Part shown: piece by piece, positions 1 to 8,808 of the stretch
Position numbering within the stretch: position 1 is the first letter of the stretch
Layout: each line of letters starts with the position of its first letter
Source: PKWO01 sp036384915
GTDB taxonomy: Bacteria > Pseudomonadota > Gammaproteobacteria > Burkholderiales > Burkholderiaceae_D
Reading direction: 5' to 3'
NCBI GenBank assembly: GCA_036384915.1
Contig: DASVLJ010000078.1
Span: 1-64,000, forward strand
Length of the DNA: 64,000 nt
Made by a program: the position numbers and the translations under genes
The notes under the pieces: generated by a model
Seen by the model: only the letters and a program-made list of their open reading frames with translations
Database searches by the model: none
What the model was told of the DNA's origin: nothing

Positions 1-111
1 CGCGTCGGCCAGCATCCGGCATCGCGCGTGCAGGAGCTGACACCGAAGCTGTGGAAGCAGCGCTTCGCCGCCGATCTGCTGCGCTCGCCATTGCATCTGA
101 TCGGCAAATAG
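1..111 (+). CDS. 3' end of an unidentified gene
   Basis: An open frame enters from the left edge and ends at a TAG at 109-111, giving a 36-residue C-terminal fragment that begins RVGQHPASRV and ends SPLHLIGK. The codon choice looks like coding DNA. The family cannot be identified from so little sequence. A vague resemblance to the C-terminal ends of some DDE transposases was considered but is not strong enough to name it. The next gene starts 190 bp downstream, so the two are probably transcribed separately. Confidence 0.45.
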   Translation, partial: RVGQHPASRVQELTPKLWKQRFAADLLRSPLHLIGK

Positions 112-300
112 CGCAAGAACGCCGATCAGTTACCGCTTACCGCCAACCCGCCGCCAGGATTGTTGCAACCCCGCCTACACCCCTATCGAGAACGGGTCCA
201 AATTCCCCGTCCGGCCCGGTTTTCGGGCAAAATCAAGCGCTGGCGCCGCGTCGAGACAGCGGCGACGGTGTACCATACGTTTTTTTGCGAAAAATACCTG

Positions 301-1476
301 ATGAAAACTTCGCCCATCGCGCCCCCCAAGCCCCGTTCCGGTTCCGCCCTGCGTGCTTCCTTGCACCGGGCGCTTGCGGTTTCCGGCATGGTGGCGTCCC
401 TGCTGGCTGCGGCCGTGCCGGCGCATGCCGACGATCTGGCAGATGTGACCAAGGCGATGCGGGCGGGGCAATACCCCGAGGCGCTGACCAAGGCTGACGC
501 CTATCTGGCCAAGCACCCGCGCGATTTGCAGATGCGGTTTCTGAAGGGCGTGATCCTCAACGAGCAAAACAAGTCGGCCGAAGCCATCGCGGTGTTCACC
601 AAGCTGACCGAAGATTATCCCGACCTGCCGGAACCCTATAATAATCTGGCCGTGCTGTTCGCCGCTAATGGACAGTATGACAAGGCGCGCCTGGCGCTCG
701 ATAATGCCATCCGCACCAATCCGGCCTATGCCACGGCTTACGAGAACCTGGGCGACGTCCATGCCCGCCTGGCCAGCCAGGCCTACGACAAGGCCTTGCA
801 ACTGGAGCCGAATAATTCCTCGGCCAAGTCCAAGCTGACCATGCTGCGTTCGCTGACCGGCACCAGCGTGGGCAAGGTGCAGACGGCGGCGGCCACCGCT
901 CCCGCGCCGATGCCGGCACCTGTTGCCGCGGCACAGGCACCGGCGCCGACGCCTGCTCCAGTCGCGAAGCCGCCCGTTGTCGCTCAGGCTCCGGCTCCAG
1001 TGCCTACCCCGGCTCCGGCGGCAAGCAAGCCCACCGTGGCTGTGGCTCCGGCTCCAGTGCCGGCGCCAGCCCTCGCCGCTGCCAAACCTGAGGCCAAGCC
1101 GGAGCAGAAGGCTGCGGCCAAGCCGGCGCAGGATGCCGAAGTGGAAGAGGTGTTGACGGCCGTGCATGGCTGGGCCAAGGCTTGGAGCGAGCAGGATGTG
1201 AAGTCTTACCTGGCTGCCTACGGCAACGATTTCGAAACCCCCAAGGGCGAGTCGCGCAAGGATTGGGCCGATGAACGGCGCCAGCGCATTGAAGGCAAGA
1301 GCCGCATCGAGGTGAAGGTCGAATCGCCGGTGGTATCGATCAACGGTAACACCGCCACGGTGAAATTCCGCCAGATTTATACGTCTGACCGTCTCAAGGC
1401 GGATAGCCGCAAGGTGCTGACTTTGACCAAGCAGGGCGGCAAGTGGCTGATCAAGCAGGAGCATGCAGGTAGCTGA
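301..1476 (+). CDS. Exported TPR protein with C-terminal NTF2-like (Cds6-type) domain
   Basis: This 391-residue protein has a signal peptide ending near residue 44 (AAAVPAHA), then about three tetratricopeptide repeats (roughly residues 45-185), a low-complexity Ala/Pro/Lys linker (about 195-285) and a C-terminal NTF2-like domain (about 285-391) of the kind attached to L,D-transpeptidases. ATG at 301 was chosen over the upstream TTG at 160 because it places a good signal peptide at the N-terminus. The stop overlaps the next start as TGATG, so the L,D-transpeptidase is translationally coupled. The likely role is a periplasmic scaffold or partner in peptidoglycan cross-linking; the exact function is inferred from context. 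Confidence 0.8.
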   Translation: MKTSPIAPPKPRSGSALRASLHRALAVSGMVASLLAAAVPAHADDLADVTKAMRAGQYPEALTKADAYLAKHPRDLQMRFLKGVILNEQNKSAEAIAVFTKLTEDYPDLPEPYNNLAVLFAANGQYDKARLALDNAIRTNPAYATAYENLGDVHARLASQAYDKALQLEPNNSSAKSKLTMLRSLTGTSVGKVQTAAATAPAPMPAPVAAAQAPAPTPAPVAKPPVVAQAPAPVPTPAPAASKPTVAVAPAPVPAPALAAAKPEAKPEQKAAAKPAQDAEVEEVLTAVHGWAKAWSEQDVKSYLAAYGNDFETPKGESRKDWADERRQRIEGKSRIEVKVESPVVSINGNTATVKFRQIYTSDRLKADSRKVLTLTKQGGKWLIKQEHAGS

Positions 1477-2756
1477 TGTTGTTCAAGGTATTCACTCCCC
1501 GCCCGCAGGGAAAGCAAGAGAAGCACAAGGGGCGGGCGCGCTTTCGTGGCTTTCGTAGTGCCTCAGGATTGCTGACGGCGCTGCTGTCGGCTTCCTTGCT
1601 GGGCCTGTCCGTTCCCGCCGGCAGCGCCGTGGCGGCAGGCTCGTCGCGTGGCGGCAAGGCTGATCCCGAATTGATGCTGATCGACGTCTACAAGGCGCTC
1701 GGTTCGGACCACTTGCGCGTGGCGCAGGAGAAGGCCGAGGCCCTGGTCACGGCTTATCCCAATTTCCACCTAGGCCAATTGATCTACGGCGACTTGCTGA
1801 TGATGAACGAGCACGTCGTCAACGTGATGGGCGATGCGCCCAATGCGCCGGAAGACAAGCTGAAGAGTCTGCGCGAAGAAGCCGTGGCGCACCTCTATGC
1901 CATGCGCGCCAAGCCCGACCCCAATTTGGTGCCCTCGACCGTGCTGCAATTGCGCGAAGACCAGAAGCACGTGCTGTTGGTCGATGCCAGCCTGTCGCGC
2001 CTGTTCGTCTACGAGAATATCGATGGCCAGTTGAAGTTCCAGGACGATTATTACATCAGCCAGGGCAAGCTCGGGGTGAACAAGCAATCGGCCGGCGACC
2101 AGAAGACGCCGCTCGGCGTGTATTACATCACGGGTCGCCTGCCTGGGGCGCGCCTGCCGGAGTTTTACGGCGTCGGCGCCTTGCCGATCAATTATCCCAA
2201 TGAGTGGGACCGCGTGAACGGCCGCAGCGGTTCCGGCATCTGGCTGCACGGCACGCCGCACGACAGCTTCATGCGCCCGCCGTTATCATCCGACGGCTGC
2301 GTAGTGCTGGCCAACCCCGATCTGCACAAGATTTACGAATCGATCGAGCCGGGCAAGACGCCGGTGGTGATCGCCGATCACGTGCAGTTCGTCAGCAAGG
2401 AAAAGTGGATCAGCGAGCGCAGCGCGGCGGCCAAGCTGGTCGATGCCTGGCGGCGCGACGTGGAAAGCGCCAACCCCGTGCGCGTGATGGCCAATTATTC
2501 ACGCAATTTCAAGTCGCCGGCTGGAGAAGATCTCAACACCTGGTTTCCCAAGCAGGCGCAATACGCGCCAGGCACAGGGGGCGTTTCGCTTTCGCTCAAG
2601 GACGCGACCTACTTCCTCTATCCCGGCCAGCAGCAGATGATGGTCAGCACATTCACCGAGGAAGGCGGCGGCAGGGCTCACTTTCAGGTGCGCAAGCGGC
2701 AGTACTGGGCGCTTGAGGGCAAGGATTGGAAGATTGTTTCGGAGACCAATCTCTGA
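1476..2756 (+). CDS. L,D-transpeptidase (YkuD domain) with NTF2-like tail
   Basis: This is a 426-residue exported enzyme. A long basic N-terminus precedes a hydrophobic signal stretch (about residues 30-55). A YkuD catalytic domain spans about 155-305, with the signature HGTPHDSFM followed by SSDGCVV; the catalytic cysteine is C275. The last ~90 residues form an NTF2-like domain similar to the one in the upstream partner. YkuD enzymes make 3-3 cross-links in peptidoglycan or attach proteins to it. The motif has SDGC rather than the commoner SHGC, a variant seen in part of the family. The gene overlaps its upstream partner by one base. Having the same accessory domain in both proteins suggests that they pair through it. 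Confidence 0.88.
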   Translation: MLFKVFTPRPQGKQEKHKGRARFRGFRSASGLLTALLSASLLGLSVPAGSAVAAGSSRGGKADPELMLIDVYKALGSDHLRVAQEKAEALVTAYPNFHLGQLIYGDLLMMNEHVVNVMGDAPNAPEDKLKSLREEAVAHLYAMRAKPDPNLVPSTVLQLREDQKHVLLVDASLSRLFVYENIDGQLKFQDDYYISQGKLGVNKQSAGDQKTPLGVYYITGRLPGARLPEFYGVGALPINYPNEWDRVNGRSGSGIWLHGTPHDSFMRPPLSSDGCVVLANPDLHKIYESIEPGKTPVVIADHVQFVSKEKWISERSAAAKLVDAWRRDVESANPVRVMANYSRNFKSPAGEDLNTWFPKQAQYAPGTGGVSLSLKDATYFLYPGQQQMMVSTFTEEGGGRAHFQVRKRQYWALEGKDWKIVSETNL

Positions 2757-2929
2757 GCCGGGTTTTGCCTTGGCTTTGTTCTTGCCCGCGTCTTTTTGCG
2801 GGCTGGTGAGACAGATGTAATCCGGTTGCCGATCGCCCCTTGCCGCAGGTGGAAGAGGGGCAGTTGGCGGCGCCGAGAGAGGTGGTGGCGAATGGCCTAT
2901 CGGCGAAGAGATACCGCTAAAGCCGACGC

Positions 2930-5017
2930 TTATGCCGCCAGATCAAGCAACCCGGCCAAGGGGCCAATAAACTTCTCGTAATTGCGCCAACGCTCGACCG
3001 AACCGGTGCCGATCTTTTGCCGCACCTGCCAGTTCGAGGGCGTGTGCACGGCGCGTTCGTGTTCGTGGAAGTTCAGACAGCGCTCGTCCCAGGGCAGGCC
3101 GATGAATTCGATCATCTTGCGGCTCCAGCTTTCCTGGTCTTGCACCAGCGCTTCGTAGGGAACGTCGAGCATCGCGTTTTCCGGGAGTACGCTGCGCCAA
3201 TGCGCCATGAGCTTTTCGTATTGGCGGTAGTAGTGTGCCAGGTGGTGCAGGTCGCTGGCGTAGTGCTGTGTTTCGGCAAAGGAGTTGAAGTAGATCGAGA
3301 GGCAGACGTCGACCGGGTTGCGCCGCATGTGGATGATGCGGGCATTGGGGAAGGCCGCATGGATCAGCCCGATGTGGAAGAAATTGCCCGGCATCTTGTC
3401 CACCACGCGCTTGGCGTGCGGGTCGATCGCGTGCAACCGGCGCAGGATGTTGACGGCGATATCCGGTAGTGCGGCACCGGGCTCCCTGCCAGGTTGGAGC
3501 GCGGCGCGGTATTGCGCGGCGGCGTTGGCCCACAGCCCCAGTTCTCCGCCGCCGTACACCTCGGGATGCGAAGCCAGAATCTGTTCCGCCAGGGATGTGC
3601 CCGAGCGCGGCAGGCCGAGAATAAGCACAGGGCGCGCTGAAGGATGCGCGAAGCGCGGCTGCCTGATGGTGGCGGCGTTGAAATGGGCGATGATACTGTC
3701 GACATTGCGGCCGAATGCGGCATCGTCGTAGACGGCGTGGCCCACGTGCTGCGCAGCCAGCAGATTCAAGGCGTTGGCGCGCTGGAATTGCGGGAAGGCT
3801 GAATCGAATTGGCGCGTGTCGTCGAAATACTTGCCCAGGGCGAAGCGCAGATAGGCTTCCATTGCAGGCGTCAGGCCGGAGTCGGCCAGTGCCGCCGCGC
3901 CGCGCGCCCATTCCTCGTCTTTCAGGGTCATCTTGCGCGTGCGGGAAACACCGGCCCAGGCTTCCGCCGATTTCGGGTCCGCCGCCATGCCCTGACGGAA
4001 CAATTGCTCGGCTTCGGCGAACCGTCCGCGGTCGATTGCCAGGTCGCCGGCCTGGATCAGCGCGCCCACGTAGTTCGGGTCGAGCGCGCGCGACTTGTTG
4101 CAGGCTTCCTCGGATTCGTCGTGGCGCCCCATGGCCTTGTAGAGGAGGCTGAGGTTGCACCAGGCTTCGGCGCATTCGGGGTTGGCGGCGATGGCGGCGC
4201 GATAGGACTTTTCGGCCTCGTCTAAACGGCCGAGGTCTTTCAAGGCGTTGCCAAGGTTGTTGAGCACATCGAACTGCTGCGGTTCTAGTTCGACTGCCTT
4301 GCTGTAGCACGCGATGGCATCGACGAGCTTGCCCGATTCGTATGAGGCGGCACCGGCATTGGCGAAGTAGCGCGCCAGATTGAAGCGCGCCGTCGAATCG
4401 TCCGGCAACAGGGCAATGGCTCGCTGATGGGCACGCAAGGCGTCCTTGCCTAGTTGCCCGAGAACGACGGCATAAAATTTCCACAGCTGCCCGGCATCGG
4501 GCAGTTGCGCCAGGCGCTGTTCGACCATGGGCTCGAGTTCGGCAAACCGCTCCTCGCGCACGAGGTCGGAAATACGCGATCGTTCCGCGTCGCTGAATAT
4601 GCCGCGCAGGCTGGCGATGCCGCCGGCAAGCTTGCGCGCATGGGCCAGCAATTGCTGCAGTGATGCCGAGTCGAGTCCCCGCCGACGGGCCGCTTCGAGT
4701 GCGGCCATGGCGTCTTCCGGCCGTTCACATGCCAGCAGGGTTTCGGCATAGGAATGCGTGTAAGCCTCGATTGCCGGCTGATTGCGTATCGCGGTTTCGA
4801 AATAGGGCAGGGCTTCGGTCGGTTTTCCATTTTGCCGGATCAAGAGACCGAGGTTGTGGTTGGCATCGGGCTGGTCGGGAATGGCCTGGAGGATGAGACG
4901 GTACAGCTTTTCCGCTTCGGCCAGCTCTCCGGCTCGATGCCGCGCGACGGCTTGCTTCAAGGCTTCGCCGACGCTGATGCTCTGGCGCGGCGGGGTGTGA
5001 GTTCGGTTTCGTTGCAT
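2930..5017 (-). CDS. TPR-sulfotransferase fusion protein
   Basis: This 695-residue cytoplasmic protein has about ten TPR-type helical repeats in its first ~430 residues and a C-terminal sulfotransferase domain (about 440-690). The PAPS-binding loop is visible as LGLPRSGTS near residue 465, and an RRNPVDVCLS-type 3'-phosphate-binding segment follows. Such proteins are widespread in Proteobacteria and are presumed to transfer sulfate from PAPS to an unknown acceptor, with the TPRs recruiting the substrate. It has its own promoter side at about 5.0 kb and no cotranscribed neighbour. The acceptor cannot be predicted. Confidence 0.85.
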   Translation of the reverse strand: MQRNRTHTPPRQSISVGEALKQAVARHRAGELAEAEKLYRLILQAIPDQPDANHNLGLLIRQNGKPTEALPYFETAIRNQPAIEAYTHSYAETLLACERPEDAMAALEAARRRGLDSASLQQLLAHARKLAGGIASLRGIFSDAERSRISDLVREERFAELEPMVEQRLAQLPDAGQLWKFYAVVLGQLGKDALRAHQRAIALLPDDSTARFNLARYFANAGAASYESGKLVDAIACYSKAVELEPQQFDVLNNLGNALKDLGRLDEAEKSYRAAIAANPECAEAWCNLSLLYKAMGRHDESEEACNKSRALDPNYVGALIQAGDLAIDRGRFAEAEQLFRQGMAADPKSAEAWAGVSRTRKMTLKDEEWARGAAALADSGLTPAMEAYLRFALGKYFDDTRQFDSAFPQFQRANALNLLAAQHVGHAVYDDAAFGRNVDSIIAHFNAATIRQPRFAHPSARPVLILGLPRSGTSLAEQILASHPEVYGGGELGLWANAAAQYRAALQPGREPGAALPDIAVNILRRLHAIDPHAKRVVDKMPGNFFHIGLIHAAFPNARIIHMRRNPVDVCLSIYFNSFAETQHYASDLHHLAHYYRQYEKLMAHWRSVLPENAMLDVPYEALVQDQESWSRKMIEFIGLPWDERCLNFHEHERAVHTPSNWQVRQKIGTGSVERWRNYEKFIGPLAGLLDLAA

Positions 5018-5070
5018 GGGCGAAGATGGTAAAGCAAAAATGGGTTATTGAGGGGGATGTCTTGTCGTAC

Positions 5071-5295
5071 CTGGTAGGTTGGTGCAGAGCGCAGCGAAGC
5101 CCAGCATCCGCCCGCAATACCATAACTGGAGTTGGAAACCTCCTTTACTGCTCAGCGGCCTTGTTGTCTTACCGATAGGTGATGACGCAGCAACGCCTGG
5201 CGAGGCCAGACCCAACATCCATGGGGTAAATCTACGCCAGCATTTGTCCGACCTCACAATGTTGGGCTTCGCTGCGCTCAGCACCAACCTACTGG
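5071..5295. repeat. MITE-like element with 35-bp inverted ends
   Basis: Two imperfect inverted arms lie at about 5071-5107 and 5259-5295. The left begins GGTAGGTTGGTGCAGAGCG and the right ends GCTCAGCACCAACCTAC. They differ at only a few of roughly 35 positions and enclose about 150 bp with no gene. Short elements with the core GAGCGCAGCGAAGCCCA are common dispersed repeats in GC-rich Proteobacteria. No target-site duplication could be confirmed by eye. Confidence 0.6.
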
Positions 5296-5315
5296 CATTT
5301 GGGGCCTTGCTTTGC

Positions 5316-5352
5316 TTAAGACCACCTTGCCATTTCAACCAAGTGGTCTTAA
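5316..5352. promoter_or_regulatory. Perfect 10-bp dyad upstream of the chitinase gene
   Basis: TTAAGACCAC at 5316-5325 is repeated exactly in inverted form at 5343-5352 with a 17-base gap. Read on the minus strand, the right arm gives AAGACCACTTGG, which resembles AAAACCACTTGA at the chitinase (5460) and glucanase (24713) promoters. It may be an operator half-site pair, or simply a hairpin at the edge of the neighbouring repeat. It lies about 110 bp upstream of the predicted -35. Confidence 0.4.
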
Positions 5353-5459
5353 ATGTCGGCGCCATTTTATTGCGCTGCATATGAATCGGTGCAATGTAGC
5401 CGGCGCGGCGGGTATGGGTGTTTTTTGTGCTGCTGGTATGGGATTGGTTTTGTCTTGCT

Positions 5460-5496
5460 AAAACCACTTGACGCTCATTTTGGGCGGTCGCATTCT
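5460..5496 (+). promoter_or_regulatory. Predicted chitinase promoter, shared with the glucanase gene
   Basis: AAAACCAC is followed by -35 TTGACG (5468-5473), a 17-base spacer and -10 CATTCT (5491-5496). The same block, with GGCGGT in the same place in the spacer, occurs at 24713-24749 before the glucanase gene. The predicted leader to the ATG at 5656 is about 155 nt. Confidence 0.6.
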
Positions 5497-5655
5497 GCAT
5501 CGAAGCTGGCACAAGATGCGGCTAAAAAAGATCGCCGCCGGGCTACGCGGCGGCATAGAGACCTGGGGGCTTGTGGACATTCCTGGACGAGAATCGACAC
5601 CGTCTCGTTCGTCCGCCGTTCCTCGCAAACATCGATATCACTCGAGGAGGGAAAT

Positions 5656-7263
5656 ATGAGGATGAAGGTAGCAAACAGTTTGGTATTGGGCATGGTCGGC
5701 AGCTTCCTGGCTGCTTGCGGCGGCGGTTCCGGTGGTTCGCTCGACGCCCAGCAGAAAGTGATGACGAGGAGCGTCAAGGCAACTCTGCCGGCCTGCAACC
5801 CGGCCTGGGTTTCGAGCACGGCCTACAACGGCGGTGCCAAGGTCAGCTACAACAGCGTGAACTACACAGCCAACTGGTGGACCCAAGGCAACAATCCATC
5901 GACCAGCAATGGCGGCTCTGGCAGCGGCCAACCCTGGACTTCGAATGGCGCTTGCGGCAGCGGCACGCCTACTCCGACGCCCACGCCCACGCCGACTCCG
6001 ACCCCGACCCCGACCCCGACTCCAACACCCACGCCGACGCCTACTCCGACACCTACACCTACGCCTACGCCTACGCCCACTCCCGGCTGCGTGGCCTGGG
6101 TCTCGGGCGGCACCTACACGGCCGGTGAAGTGGTGACTTACAACGGCTCGACTTATACGGCCCTGGTCAACCAGACCGATACCGCGGGCACGGGCTGGAA
6201 CCCGACCGTGGGCAGTTTGTTCAAGCAAGGCGGCACCTGCTCGGGCACGCCGACTCCCACGCCGACGCCAACTCCTACACCCACACCTACTCCCACGCCG
6301 ACGCCCACGCCGACACCGACGCCCACGCCCACGCCCACGCCGAACAACTTCCCGGCGCACGCCACGGTCGGCTACTGGCAAGACTTCAACAATGGCGCGA
6401 CGGTACAAACGCTGGCCCAGGTGCAAAGCGGCTATAACGTGGTGGCGGTCGCTTTCGCCAATGCCGATGCGGCTCTGGACGGCGGCATCACCTTCTCGAT
6501 CGATTCGGGCCTGGCATCGGCCATACCGGGCGGCTATACAGCGGCGCAATTCACGGCCGACATCAAGACCCTGCACAGCCAGGGCCGTATCGTCGTGCTT
6601 TCGATCGGCGGCCAGAACGGCAGTTTCTCGCTGACGTCGAACACGATGGCAAGCAACTTCGCCAACAGCGCCTACGCCTTGATGCAGCAATACGGTTTCG
6701 ACGGCGTCGATATCGACATGGAAAACGTGGTCACCTCGGCCAACTACACCTACTACGAAGCCGCGCTCAGGCAATTGAGTTCGCTCGCGGGGTCGAAGCT
6801 GATCGTGACCATGGCGCCGCAGACGGTGGACATGCTGCCGGCGTATCCGTCCGAGGCCAACTACCTGAAGATTGCGGAAGACCTCGGCAGCATTATCACC
6901 ATGGTCAATACGCAGTACTACAATTCGGGTTCGATGCCGGGGTTGAACGGCCAGAGCTATAGCGAGGGTTCGGTGGACTTCATCACCTCGCAAGCCGACG
7001 CCGTGCTGCAGCACCTGCCTGCCAGCCAGGTCGGCATCGGCTTGCCGGCTTCGAGCGCGGCGGCCGGCAGCGGCTACATCTCGCCTGCTGTGGTGAACAA
7101 CGCGTTGTCCTGCCTGGCGGCGGGTACCAATTGCGGCAGCTATATCCCGGTGGCCAAGTATCCGGCGTTGCGCGGCGCGATGACCTGGTCGACCGCCTGG
7201 GATGCCAGCAACGGCAGCAATTGGGTCAATACCGTGGCGCCGTACGTGAAGACGATGCCGTAA
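5656..7263 (+). CDS. Lipoprotein chitinase: two CBM5/12-like modules plus GH18 domain
   Basis: This 535-residue enzyme is predicted to hydrolyse chitin. The order is a lipoprotein signal with lipobox FLAAC (C21 would be lipidated), a first CBM5/12-like chitin-binding module (about 46-100, rich in aromatic residues), a Thr-Pro linker (104-143), a second module (about 145-195), another Thr-Pro linker (198-229) and a GH18 barrel (232-535). The GH18 signature FDGVDIDME gives the proton donor E356, and the SIGG strand motif is present. ATG 5656 has a strong GAGGAGGG ribosome site seven bases upstream; the frame is open further upstream but lacks such a site. The lipobox suggests that the enzyme is tethered to the cell surface or outer membrane rather than freely secreted. 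A terminator follows. Confidence 0.92.
   Translation: MRMKVANSLVLGMVGSFLAACGGGSGGSLDAQQKVMTRSVKATLPACNPAWVSSTAYNGGAKVSYNSVNYTANWWTQGNNPSTSNGGSGSGQPWTSNGACGSGTPTPTPTPTPTPTPTPTPTPTPTPTPTPTPTPTPTPTPTPGCVAWVSGGTYTAGEVVTYNGSTYTALVNQTDTAGTGWNPTVGSLFKQGGTCSGTPTPTPTPTPTPTPTPTPTPTPTPTPTPTPTPNNFPAHATVGYWQDFNNGATVQTLAQVQSGYNVVAVAFANADAALDGGITFSIDSGLASAIPGGYTAAQFTADIKTLHSQGRIVVLSIGGQNGSFSLTSNTMASNFANSAYALMQQYGFDGVDIDMENVVTSANYTYYEAALRQLSSLAGSKLIVTMAPQTVDMLPAYPSEANYLKIAEDLGSIITMVNTQYYNSGSMPGLNGQSYSEGSVDFITSQADAVLQHLPASQVGIGLPASSAAAGSGYISPAVVNNALSCLAAGTNCGSYIPVAKYPALRGAMTWSTAWDASNGSNWVNTVAPYVKTMP
5965..6084 (+). repeat. Thr-Pro coding repeat, 20 units
   Basis: Twenty consecutive six-base ACN-CCN units code for the first flexible linker of the chitinase. 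The antisense strand is open because of the repeat and should not be called a gene. Variation in unit number would change linker length without a frameshift. Confidence 0.9.
6247..6342 (+). repeat. Thr-Pro coding repeat, 16 units
   Basis: Sixteen six-base ACN-CCN units code for the second chitinase linker, between the second chitin-binding module and the GH18 domain. Confidence 0.9.
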
Positions 7264-7293
7264 TACGCGGGTAGTTCAGCTACCAAGTTTGAA

Positions 7294-7320
7294 GCGGGAG
7301 GAGCGATCCTCCCGCTTTTT
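7294..7320 (+). terminator. Rho-independent terminator after the chitinase gene
   Basis: A 9-bp perfect stem GCGGGAGGA / TCCTCCCGC with a GCGA tetraloop is followed by five T residues, 30 bp after the chitinase stop codon. Confidence 0.9.
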
Positions 7321-7344
7321 CCATCGCGTTATGCTGCAGTCAAA

Positions 7345-7830
7345 TCAGGGTTGATAGCCTTCCAGGAACTTGCCGACGATGTTGCCTTCCATGCTGCCGT
7401 CCGGATTGGCGATGCTCCAGTCGCGCACGTCGGCTTCACGCACGATGATGCGCTGGGCGTTGCGGTAGTTGTGCAGCATCTGGATGTCGTTGGCGATCCG
7501 GCCCGAGATGTCGCCGCTTTTTTCATCGATGTAGAGTACGCGCACGAAGCTGTCTTCGTAACGCCCGTCTTCGGCCAGCCTGACTGTCACGAAGAAGGGG
7601 CGTGTGCCCAGTTGACCTGAAATGAAACGCCGCTTGGCGTCGGGGTAGGTTTCGCGCGCCATGGCCACATAGGGCGCGGTGGCGCGTTCCATGGCCCGAT
7701 AAGCTTCATCGCTGCTCGCGCTCCTGGGCTGGTCCTCGGCTGTGTTGGGGGCCAGCGGGCCTTCTTGTGCATTGATGGCGGCGCAGATGGCGCCGGCAGA
7801 CAGGGCAAGCATGCGGATCAGTTGCTTCAT
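7345..7830 (-). CDS. Exported DUF2314-like protein
   Basis: This 161-residue protein has a signal peptide ending near INAQ (residue 22) and a small domain resembling DUF2314, with the typical RPFFVTVRL strand, GRIANDIQML segment and a late IVREADVRDWS strand. The function is unknown. ATG 7830 was chosen because it gives a clean signal peptide; a TTG at 7839 overlapping the preceding stop is an alternative. The gene follows the isochorismatase-like gene closely, so the two probably form one transcript. Assignment to DUF2314 is by recalled pattern only. Confidence 0.7.
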   Translation of the reverse strand: MKQLIRMLALSAGAICAAINAQEGPLAPNTAEDQPRSASSDEAYRAMERATAPYVAMARETYPDAKRRFISGQLGTRPFFVTVRLAEDGRYEDSFVRVLYIDEKSGDISGRIANDIQMLHNYRNAQRIIVREADVRDWSIANPDGSMEGNIVGKFLEGYQP

Positions 7831-7835
7831 CGTTT

Positions 7836-8372
7836 TCAACCCCAGGCGATGGTGCCCGCCGCGACGGCGCGGATTTCGACGCCGAAGCTGCCGATATCGG
7901 GCAGCGTGGCGTTGTGATGCGCGCGTATCATGGCTGCGCTGGCATGCGTCTTGTCGTGCGTCGTATGCGCGTCGGCTGCGAGGGTGACGGGGTAGCCCAG
8001 CGCGGCGGCGCGTCGCGTCGTGGTGTCGATGCAGAATTCCGTCATGCCGCCGCAGATCACCACGCTCTGCGCGCCATGCTGTTGCAGCCAGCCTTCGAGC
8101 CCGGTGCGCAGGAAGGAATCGGGCGTGGTCTTGGCGATGATGGTGTCATCCGGCGCGACGGCGAGTGCATCGGCGAATTGCCAGCCGCGCGTGCCGGCCA
8201 TGAGCGCCCCCGACTCGCTCTGGTGCTGCACGAAGGCCACCGGCACGCCTGCCTGCTTCGCTCCGGCAACCAGGGCGTTGATGCGCTCGATGACGCCGGC
8301 TGCGTCCTCCGGGCGCGGCGCTTCGTCGAATAGATGGTGTTGCACGTCGATGACGATGAGGGCGGTTTTCAT
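7836..8372 (-). CDS. Isochorismatase-family cysteine hydrolase
   Basis: This is a 178-residue cytoplasmic hydrolase. The catalytic triad of the family is visible as D9 (LIVIDVQ), K81 (AKTTPDSF) and C114 (GGMTEFCIDTT), and length is normal. Members hydrolyse isochorismate, nicotinamide or N-carbamoyl compounds; the substrate here cannot be told. ATG 8372 starts exactly at the conserved N-terminal strand, so the longer open frame reaching 8744 is not used. It is the first gene of a probable two-gene unit with the DUF2314-like gene. Confidence 0.88.
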   Translation of the reverse strand: MKTALIVIDVQHHLFDEAPRPEDAAGVIERINALVAGAKQAGVPVAFVQHQSESGALMAGTRGWQFADALAVAPDDTIIAKTTPDSFLRTGLEGWLQQHGAQSVVICGGMTEFCIDTTTRRAAALGYPVTLAADAHTTHDKTHASAAMIRAHHNATLPDIGSFGVEIRAVAAGTIAWG

Positions 8373-8808
8373 GGGGCGGATCTGGAGAAAATGTTGCGCG
8401 AAGACCGTATTGTCTCGCATATGGCTTGCATATCGCGCGTATGGATGAAAAATCGACCCAATACCAGCGGCGAAGCGGTCTCTTTGCCGCTGCGCTGGAC
8501 ACAGTTTTGTGCACCCGTTTGCGCATGCCGGCATACCTGAAGTCGAACTTGTTGCACCGCAATCCGAGGCCGTCCGTCTGCCGCTGCGTGCGACGGCCAG
8601 ACAGCGAAAGGATGCTGCTGTGGCGCACCATGTTCGTCGCCGTGTAACCGCTCGGTCCGCATGCGTTGAACAAGCCGGCGCCCCGGCTCCGCCGGGCTCA
8701 TGCCGGGTGGTATCAGCGGCATCGAGACAAGTAGGTTTTTTCAATCGATGGCACTACGATGGTCGGGCAATAAACCTTCAATCTCATCGAACAATAAAGG
8801 GGAATGCC
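8373..8808. other. Divergent intergenic region
   Basis: These 436 bases separate the hydrolase gene (minus) from the second GH18-like gene (plus). Short open frames on both strands here have no ribosome site or recognisable domain. Promoters for both genes must lie here, but no convincing -35/-10 pair was picked out, and the chitinase/glucanase promoter block is absent. Confidence 0.6.

Noticed and set aside
1..111. Transposase C-terminus at the left edge
   Set aside because: Only 36 residues are visible and none of them is diagnostic, so it was left unnamed.
5965..6342. Short tandem repeats that could be mistaken for a CRISPR array
   Set aside because: The unit is six bases, in frame, coding for Thr-Pro, with no spacers.
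5862..6365. Antisense open frames of repeated Val-Gly opposite the chitinase linkers
   Set aside because: They are the reverse reading of Thr-Pro repeats and have no start signals or domains.
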